Shown here: positions 12,522 through 17,372 of the stretch, one piece after another
How the letters are laid out: every line of letters begins with the position of its first letter
Numbering within the stretch: the stretch's first letter is position 1
From: Bacillota bacterium
GTDB lineage: Bacteria; Bacillota; Clostridia; Christensenellales; Aristaeellaceae
NCBI GenBank assembly: GCA_023460055.1
Contig: JAEWRJ010000102.1
Coordinates: 1-17,372 of the forward strand
Length of the DNA stretch: 17,372 nt
Direction: 5' to 3'
The notes under the pieces: generated by a model
The model's database searches: none
What the model saw: only the letters and a program-made list of their open reading frames with translations
Told to the model about the DNA's origin: nothing
Position numbers and translations under genes: made by a program

Positions 12522-14770
12522 ATTTTTGCCCTCCTGAGTCTTAATGCGTTGCCCACCACAAACACTGAACTGAGCGACATCGCCAGGCCCGCCAGCATGG
12601 GGTTCATGAGAGAGCCGCCGAATATGTACAGCAGGCCTGCCGCGATCGGTATGCCGATGATGTTGTAGATAAAAGCCCAGAACAAGTTCTGCTTGATGTT
12701 GCGGATGGTTTTCTTGCTCAGCCTGATCGCGCGGGGCACATCCTGTATATCGCTCTTCATCAGCACCACATCGGCCGTCTCGATGGCAATGTCGGAGCCG
12801 CTGCCGATAGCCAGACCCACATCCGCCGCCGCGAGCGCCGGGCTGTCATTGATCCCGTCACCGACCATCAGCACCTTCTTGCCGCTTGATTTGATGTCAT
12901 TGATCACCTTTGCCTTGCCTTCCGGCAAGACATTCGCGATCACCTCATCAACTTCCAGCAGCCTGCCGATGGTGCCGGCCGTGCGCTCATTATCCCCTGT
13001 CAGCAGCACGGTGCGGATCCCCATCTGCTTTAACTCCCGCACGGCATCCTTCGCGTTTGGCTTAAGCTGGTCAGCCACGCTGACAATGCCGCTGAGGGCA
13101 CCGTTCACCGCGATATAGACCGGCGTTTCTCCCTTACGGGCAAAGGCGTCCGCCTCTTCCCGGAGCGCATCCACGGCAATGCCGTTTTTATCCATCAGCC
13201 TTTCATTGCCGATCGCGATGCTGCTGCCATCCGAGAAATCAGCCTCTATGCCCATGCCGGAGGTATTGCGGAAATCCTTCACGGAAAGAATCGAAACCGG
13301 GGCGTTCATTTCCTCCGCCTTGGCAATAAAGGCAGCCGCCAGAGGATGCTGGGATGCCTGCTCAGCCAGAGCCGCGCGTGCCATCATGCCGGCTTCATCG
13401 CCGTCCAGCGCGTTGATATAGCTCACCTCAGGCTTTCCGTTGGTGACAGTGCCGGTCTTGTCAAATACGACCACATCGGTCTCATGCGTCTTCTCGAGCG
13501 CCTCGCCGTTGCGGATCAATATACCGTTGACAGCGCCCAGGCCTGTCCCGACCACGATGGCTGTGGGCGTCGCCAGCCCCATCGCGCAGGGGCAGGCAAT
13601 GACCAGTACAGCGGTCAGGATGGTGACGGCAAACGATAGATCCTTCCCCGCCGCCAGCCAGGCAATAGATGACGCCAGGGCAATGACGATGACGATCGGC
13701 ACAAACACTGCCGCCACCTTATCCGCCATGCCGGAAATGGGGGCCTTCTTTCCCTGGGCATCCTGCACAAAACGCACGATGCGGCTGAGAACCGTCTCCT
13801 GCCCGACACGCGTGACGGTCATATACAGCGCGCCTTGCTGGTTGAGTGAACCGCCGATCACTTCACTGTTTACAGTTTTTTCGACAGGCATGCTCTCCCC
13901 CGTCAGGAGAGATTCATCCACGGCAGACTCGCCCCTGATGACTTGTCCGTCAAGCGGCACCTTGCTGCCCGGCCGAACCAGCAGGGTATCCCCTGCCTTC
14001 ACGCTGCCGGTAGGCACTTCCGTCACGCTGCCATCCTCTTTGACCAGAATGGCCGTATCCGGGGAAAGTTCCATCAGCTTGCGGATGGCCTCGGTCGTCT
14101 TCAACTTGCTCCTGGCTTCCATATGCTTGCCCATCATGACCAGGGAAACGACAATGCCCGCTGACTCATAGTACAAATGATGCACATGATGGGGATTGTC
14201 AGTGATCATGAAGGTCATGTACAGGCTGAACAGGAAAGACGCCGAAGCCCCCAGGGCAACCAGGCTGTCCATGGTGGGGCTTAAGTTAAACAGAGCCTTG
14301 AAGCCATGAGTAAAGAAACGCCGGCCGATCCAAAGGATCGGGATGGCCAGCAGCATCTGCAGCATCGCCGCGTTCACGGGATGCGTATCCATATTCACGA
14401 TATTGGGGAGGGGCAGCCCCTTGATCAGCATCGGCCCCATGGCCACATAAAGCAGAACAGCGGACAAGGCCAGCGCGATGCCTACTTGTCTTCCCTCCGC
14501 CTTCAAATCAGCCATCTCATCAGCTTGCGGTGCCTCCTTGATAGCCTGAGGCTCTTCCATTCTGAGGCGCGCGCTGTAACCTGCCTTGTCGATCTTGCCT
14601 ATGATCATATCAGGCGTCACCTGTGTTTCATCATAGGTGATGTCCAGTGTCCCCATGACCAGGTTGACCTGGCTCTCCTGGACCCCTGACAATTTCCTGG
14701 TGACGCGCTCAACGGCGGAAGAGCAGGACGCGCAGGTCATGCCATCCACCAGATAAACTTCTTGTTTCAT
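12518..14770 (-). CDS. copA: Copper-exporting P1B-type ATPase CopA
   Basis: A 750-residue Cu(I) efflux pump of the cell membrane. It has one N-terminal HMA domain (GMTCASC), then the membrane region, the CPC metal site at residues 393-395 (IACPCAMGLATP), the phosphorylated Asp437 (DKTGTVTNG), the SQHPLAAAF motif of the nucleotide domain, and GDGINDSPAL near 637. The final helices carry the family N-Y/MSxSS pattern (AFIYNIIGIP, AMSLSSVFVV). Several Firmicute CopA proteins have two HMA domains; this has one. The open frame extends further upstream, but the ATG at 14770 begins just before the HMA domain and is preceded by GAGGAAGG. It is the first gene of copA-csoR-copZ. Confidence 0.96.
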   Translation of the reverse strand: MKQEVYLVDGMTCASCSSAVERVTRKLSGVQESQVNLVMGTLDITYDETQVTPDMIIGKIDKAGYSARLRMEEPQAIKEAPQADEMADLKAEGRQVGIALALSAVLLYVAMGPMLIKGLPLPNIVNMDTHPVNAAMLQMLLAIPILWIGRRFFTHGFKALFNLSPTMDSLVALGASASFLFSLYMTFMITDNPHHVHHLYYESAGIVVSLVMMGKHMEARSKLKTTEAIRKLMELSPDTAILVKEDGSVTEVPTGSVKAGDTLLVRPGSKVPLDGQVIRGESAVDESLLTGESMPVEKTVNSEVIGGSLNQQGALYMTVTRVGQETVLSRIVRFVQDAQGKKAPISGMADKVAAVFVPIVIVIALASSIAWLAAGKDLSFAVTILTAVLVIACPCAMGLATPTAIVVGTGLGAVNGILIRNGEALEKTHETDVVVFDKTGTVTNGKPEVSYINALDGDEAGMMARAALAEQASQHPLAAAFIAKAEEMNAPVSILSVKDFRNTSGMGIEADFSDGSSIAIGNERLMDKNGIAVDALREEADAFARKGETPVYIAVNGALSGIVSVADQLKPNAKDAVRELKQMGIRTVLLTGDNERTAGTIGRLLEVDEVIANVLPEGKAKVINDIKSSGKKVLMVGDGINDSPALAAADVGLAIGSGSDIAIETADVVLMKSDIQDVPRAIRLSKKTIRNIKQNLFWAFIYNIIGIPIAAGLLYIFGGSLMNPMLAGLAMSLSSVFVVGNALRLRRAKI

Positions 14771-14818
14771 GTCCTTCCTCTCTTGAACGGTTGCTTGCTT
14801 GTTCACCTGTTCCACTTG

Positions 14819-14847
14819 ATTATATACCCCATACAGGTATATTTCAA
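14819..14847 (-). promoter_or_regulatory. Promoter of copA-csoR-copZ
   Basis: On the minus strand, -35 TTGAAA (complement of 14842-14847), a 17-base spacer and a perfect -10 TATAAT (complement of 14819-14824). Transcription would begin near 14812, about 40 bases before copA. The CsoR-like operator fills the spacer. Confidence 0.85.
14822..14842. promoter_or_regulatory. CsoR-like operator
   Basis: A 21-base inverted repeat, ATATACC (14822-14828) and GGTATAT (14836-14842), is separated by seven bases, CCATACA. It resembles known CsoR sites, which are ATACC...GGTAT-type with a C-rich/G-rich core. It overlaps the copA -10 and fills the spacer, so bound CsoR would block RNA polymerase. Assignment rests on sequence resemblance and on csoR lying in the same operon. 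Confidence 0.78.
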
Positions 14848-14888
14848 GCGGGCGGGGCATCATAATTCATGAAATATCCGTGTCCGGC

Positions 14889-14917
14889 TTCATATGATAA
14901 GAATTATGTTGTATAAT
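14889..14917 (+). promoter_or_regulatory. Candidate promoter of the cdaA operon
   Basis: A perfect -10 TATAAT (14912-14917) with TTCATA (14889-14894) 17 bases upstream as a partial -35 (four of six). Transcription would begin near 14924, about 26 bases before cdaA. It is divergent from the copA promoter. Confidence 0.6.
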
Positions 14918-14949
14918 GATTACAATATGCAGGAAAGGGTGAGCGCTGT

Positions 14950-15819
14950 TTGAGAAACTTAGTCGACCAGATCGGCGCTTTTTTCTGGAACGTGTTCAAC
15001 AGGCCGCAGCTGAAGGACTGGCTGGACATCATCATCGTCGCCTTCCTGATCTACCAGCTGTTCCTCCTGACGCGCGAGACAAGGGCGAGCCAGGTGCTCA
15101 AGGGCTTTGGCGTGCTGATTATTGTCAGCTGGCTGAGCAGCTTTTTGGGCTTGGTCACGCTCAACTGGCTGCTGCTCAACATCGTCAACAACGGTTCTCT
15201 GGTGCTTTTGATCCTCTTTCAGCCTGAAATGCGGCGCGCGCTTGAACGCATCGGCCGGGGCGCTAATATAGATCGATCGGCTTACGATAAGGATGAGTCT
15301 CTGCGCATCGTCAACGAGATCACGCAGAGCCTGCTCAGCCTGTCCAGGCGCAGGGTCGGCGCGCTGGTCGTATTTGAGCAAAAGACAGGCCTGAAAGACT
15401 TTATAGATACCGGCACTGTGATCGATTCCCTTGTATCCGGCCCGCTGCTGGTCAATATCTTTGAACCGAATACCCCCTTGCACGACGGCGCGGTGATCAT
15501 CAGGGATGATCGCATTGTTGCCGCAGCCTGCGTGCTGGCGCTGAGCGATCAGAGCAACCTGAGCCGCGATCTGGGCACCCGCCACCGCGCGGGCCTTGGC
15601 GTATCAGAAACGACCGATGCCATCGTGTTCATTGTATCAGAGGAGACGGGTATCATCAGTATGGCTCAGGGCGGCAAGCTGACCCGCCATCTGGACGCGG
15701 ATGGGCTCAATAAAGCGCTCTCTCCCCTGTACCAGCGTGAAAAATACGGTTACAAGCAGATGGTCAGCCACGTCAGGAACAATCTGAGCGCATGGAGAAG
15801 GCATAGGCATGAGCAATAA
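14950..15819 (+). CDS. cdaA: Diadenylate cyclase CdaA (c-di-AMP synthase)
   Basis: A 289-residue membrane enzyme that condenses two ATP into the second messenger c-di-AMP. Three N-terminal membrane helices lie at about 24-41, 48-67 and 70-90, followed by the DisA_N catalytic domain. The catalytic motifs are D179-G180-A181 (LHDGAVII) and R211-H212-R213 (TRHRAGLG). Length and architecture match CdaA of Bacillus and Listeria. The start is a TTG at 14950 with GGAAAGGGTGAG upstream (14932-14943); no in-frame ATG precedes the first helix. It overlaps cdaR, its regulator, by 11 bases. c-di-AMP generally controls potassium and osmolyte transport and wall homeostasis. Confidence 0.96.
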   Translation: MRNLVDQIGAFFWNVFNRPQLKDWLDIIIVAFLIYQLFLLTRETRASQVLKGFGVLIIVSWLSSFLGLVTLNWLLLNIVNNGSLVLLILFQPEMRRALERIGRGANIDRSAYDKDESLRIVNEITQSLLSLSRRRVGALVVFEQKTGLKDFIDTGTVIDSLVSGPLLVNIFEPNTPLHDGAVIIRDDRIVAAACVLALSDQSNLSRDLGTRHRAGLGVSETTDAIVFIVSEETGIISMAQGGKLTRHLDADGLNKALSPLYQREKYGYKQMVSHVRNNLSAWRRHRHEQ

Positions 15820-16912
15820 ACTGTTTGATAAATTCCGCGGCTTTGTGCTGTCGCCCGGTGTCAAAAGTTTTTTTGAATACCTCAGGCGTATCATGCTGAA
15901 CCGCTGGCCGCTGAAGCTGGCCTGCTTCTTCTTGTCTTTGGTGCTTTGGGGCGTTCTGATCAGCACCGACGCCAACATCACCCGGGAAAAGACGATCAGC
16001 AATGTAACCGTCAATGCCATCAATGCCGATGCCCTGCAGCGCAACGGTCTCATTGTAGTATCCGGACTTGAGAACCTGACGGATGTCCAGATGAAGGTGG
16101 ACGTGCCGCAGCGCGTATATAATACAGTGACGGCGGCAAACTACAATGTGCGCGTAGATTTGTCGCGCATTACAGCCCCCGGCGAACAACAGCTGACCAT
16201 TCTGACCTCCCCCAGTACCTCTTACGGTCAGGTGATCTGGCTGTCTAAGGAAACCGTCACCGTCGTGGTTGAAGAGCTGATCACCAAGCGCAGGGTGCCT
16301 GTCCAGCTCAATATCACGGGAGAAGCGCCGGCAGGCTTCTATGCCCCGCCATCCGCCTCCAAGCATGACCCCAGCTGGGTGGTCATTACCGGGCCGCGCA
16401 GCATCACTGAAGATATAGAAAAATGCATCGCCGTGTTTGATGTAAGCCGCCTGCAGGCCCAGCCCGGCTTGCAGGTGACCTCTGTGCCCTTTGAAGTATA
16501 CAACACAAGCGGTGAGGCGGTCTCGTCTCCTTTGATCAACGTGATCAGCGAGTCCATCACGGTTGACAGCCTGATCGTCGAGCAGCGCCTGTATCCGATG
16601 AAGACGGTGGATATTGACCTGACCGGTATCACCACCGGATCACCCATGGAAGGCTACTATGTTGCCGGCATCACTGCCACGCCTCCTTATCTGTCGGTAG
16701 CCGGCACAAGTGACTTTTTGAGAACCCTGATGCATCTGGAAGTGTCTTCCAAGATCGACATCGAAGGCGCCAGCGATGAACTGATCCGTCAAATTGTTGT
16801 GGAGCGCCCGAAAAACGCTGAATATGTTAGCGATGAAGCTGTGTATGTAAAAATTACTATATTGCCTGAGGGCAGCGGCCTGCCCGGCGCGCCGGTTGGA
16901 ATCGCGCCATGA
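15809..16912 (+). CDS. cdaR: CdaA regulator CdaR (YbbR-domain protein)
   Basis: A 367-residue membrane-anchored protein that interacts with CdaA and tunes c-di-AMP output. One membrane helix at about 33-51 (WPLKLACFFLSLVLWGVLI) is followed by an extracellular part made of about three YbbR repeats (roughly 55-150, 155-250 and 260-355), recognisable by strands such as VQLNITGEAPAGF and VDIDLTG. Bacillus CdaR has a similar build, often with more repeats. The ATG at 15809 is inside the cdaA 3' end, preceded by GGAGAAGG (15794-15801). The stop overlaps the next gene as ATGA. Confidence 0.93.
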   Translation: MSNKLFDKFRGFVLSPGVKSFFEYLRRIMLNRWPLKLACFFLSLVLWGVLISTDANITREKTISNVTVNAINADALQRNGLIVVSGLENLTDVQMKVDVPQRVYNTVTAANYNVRVDLSRITAPGEQQLTILTSPSTSYGQVIWLSKETVTVVVEELITKRRVPVQLNITGEAPAGFYAPPSASKHDPSWVVITGPRSITEDIEKCIAVFDVSRLQAQPGLQVTSVPFEVYNTSGEAVSSPLINVISESITVDSLIVEQRLYPMKTVDIDLTGITTGSPMEGYYVAGITATPPYLSVAGTSDFLRTLMHLEVSSKIDIEGASDELIRQIVVERPKNAEYVSDEAVYVKITILPEGSGLPGAPVGIAP

Positions 16913-17372
16913 ATGCGTTTGCAGACTGGCTCTTCAGTACGCTGTTCGGGTGGATGGGAAGCGCCGCCAACGGGGCATGGAACGCGCTGGTCAACGCCAG
17001 CGGAGGGGTCTCTTCCCTCTTTTCCAAATACTGGCTGCTGTTTTTGCTGGCCGTTATTGTTGCGGGTACGGTGCTTGACTATGCGGTTTGGCTTGCACGC
17101 TGGCGTCCCTACCTCGTGTGGCGCTCCTGGCTGACCCGCCGCTTGCGCAGCAGACGCATGCAGCGCAGCGCCCAAGATCTGGAACATTCAGATATGGATG
17201 AGCAGGCGCGCGGTGCGCTCGCGGAATGGGTCTCAACGCCCGAAGAAGGCTACCCCCTGGCATATGAACCCGTCTATTACGAGGGGCAGCAGGCAGACGG
17301 GTATCAGACGGATCTTTCCGGCTATCCGCCCGAACATTACTACGCGCCGCAGGGTTATGGACAGGGGTATAT
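16909..17372 (+). CDS. Unrecognised membrane protein with Tyr/Pro/Gly-rich tail, third gene of the cdaA operon (partial)
   Basis: An open frame running off the right edge, 154 codons seen. Its ATG overlaps the cdaR stop as ATGA, so it is very likely translated and coupled to cdaR. It has a weakly hydrophobic N-terminus, one clear membrane segment at residues 42-63 (YWLLFLLAVIVAGTVLDYAVW), a strongly basic stretch at 64-86 (about nine Arg), an acidic part, and a tail from residue 115 with ten Tyr in 40 residues. I do not recognise the family. The basic cluster after the helix suggests a cytoplasmic C-terminal side. In Bacillus glmM usually follows cdaR; this protein is not GlmM. The C-terminus is missing. 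Confidence 0.8.
   Translation, partial: MNAFADWLFSTLFGWMGSAANGAWNALVNASGGVSSLFSKYWLLFLLAVIVAGTVLDYAVWLARWRPYLVWRSWLTRRLRSRRMQRSAQDLEHSDMDEQARGALAEWVSTPEEGYPLAYEPVYYEGQQADGYQTDLSGYPPEHYYAPQGYGQGY

Noticed and set aside
14771..14863. A 31-residue N-terminal extension of CopA
   Set aside because: The extension crosses the CsoR-like operator and promoter; the ATG at 14770 begins at the HMA domain.
1..17372. CRISPR arrays, insertion sequences, prophage or toxin-antitoxin genes
   Set aside because: No regularly spaced repeats, transposase, integrase or phage-like reading frame was found; all sizeable non-shadow frames belong to the transport, ribosomal, copper and c-di-AMP genes listed.

Overview
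The window looks like a chromosomal segment of a Firmicute, most likely a clostridial-type anaerobe with moderately high G+C. The support is: an L27 with a cleavable N-terminal extension beside its Prp protease; a CdaA-CdaR (c-di-AMP) operon; a CsoR-controlled CopA/CopZ copper operon; strong GGAGG-type ribosome binding sites often paired with TTG or GTG starts; and tRNAs with encoded CCA. Genus cannot be read from the sequence. I see no insertion sequence, prophage or CRISPR array.

Layout. Bases 1-1317 hold the tail of a ProW/OpuAB-like glycine betaine permease overlapping its ATPase, ProV (+), followed by hairpins. Bases 1431-1642 hold tRNA-Glu(CUC) and tRNA-Gln(CUG) on the minus strand, with a near-consensus promoter and a terminator. 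Bases 1769-2899 hold the rplU-prp-rpmA ribosomal operon (+), with a candidate L21 leader and a strong terminator; obg does not follow. Bases 2914-8623 hold a minus-strand AfuA/FbpA-type ABC importer: binding protein, a fused double permease with a very large extra N-terminal domain, then ATPase. Bases 8708-12005 hold a divergent UgpA-UgpE-UgpB-like CUT1 importer (+) with no ATPase of its own, ending in a perfect 36-bp palindrome. Bases 12028-14847 hold copA-csoR-copZ (-) with a CsoR-like operator in the promoter spacer. Bases 14889-17372 hold cdaA, cdaR and a cut-off, unrecognised membrane-protein gene where glmM is often found (+).

How the genes work together. The two divergent importers start from promoters about 85 bp apart. 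Their families include transporters of glycerol phosphate and hexose phosphate, so a shared role in organophosphate or sugar uptake is possible but not shown. The copper operon is self-contained: pump, sensor, chaperone and operator. ProV-W (osmoprotectant import) and CdaA-R (c-di-AMP, which in other Firmicutes controls osmolyte and potassium transport) are physiologically related but lie in separate units here.

The most unusual items are the roughly 500-residue extracytoplasmic domain in the importer permease, the unknown tyrosine-rich membrane protein in the cdaA operon, and the absence of lipobox cysteines in both binding proteins.
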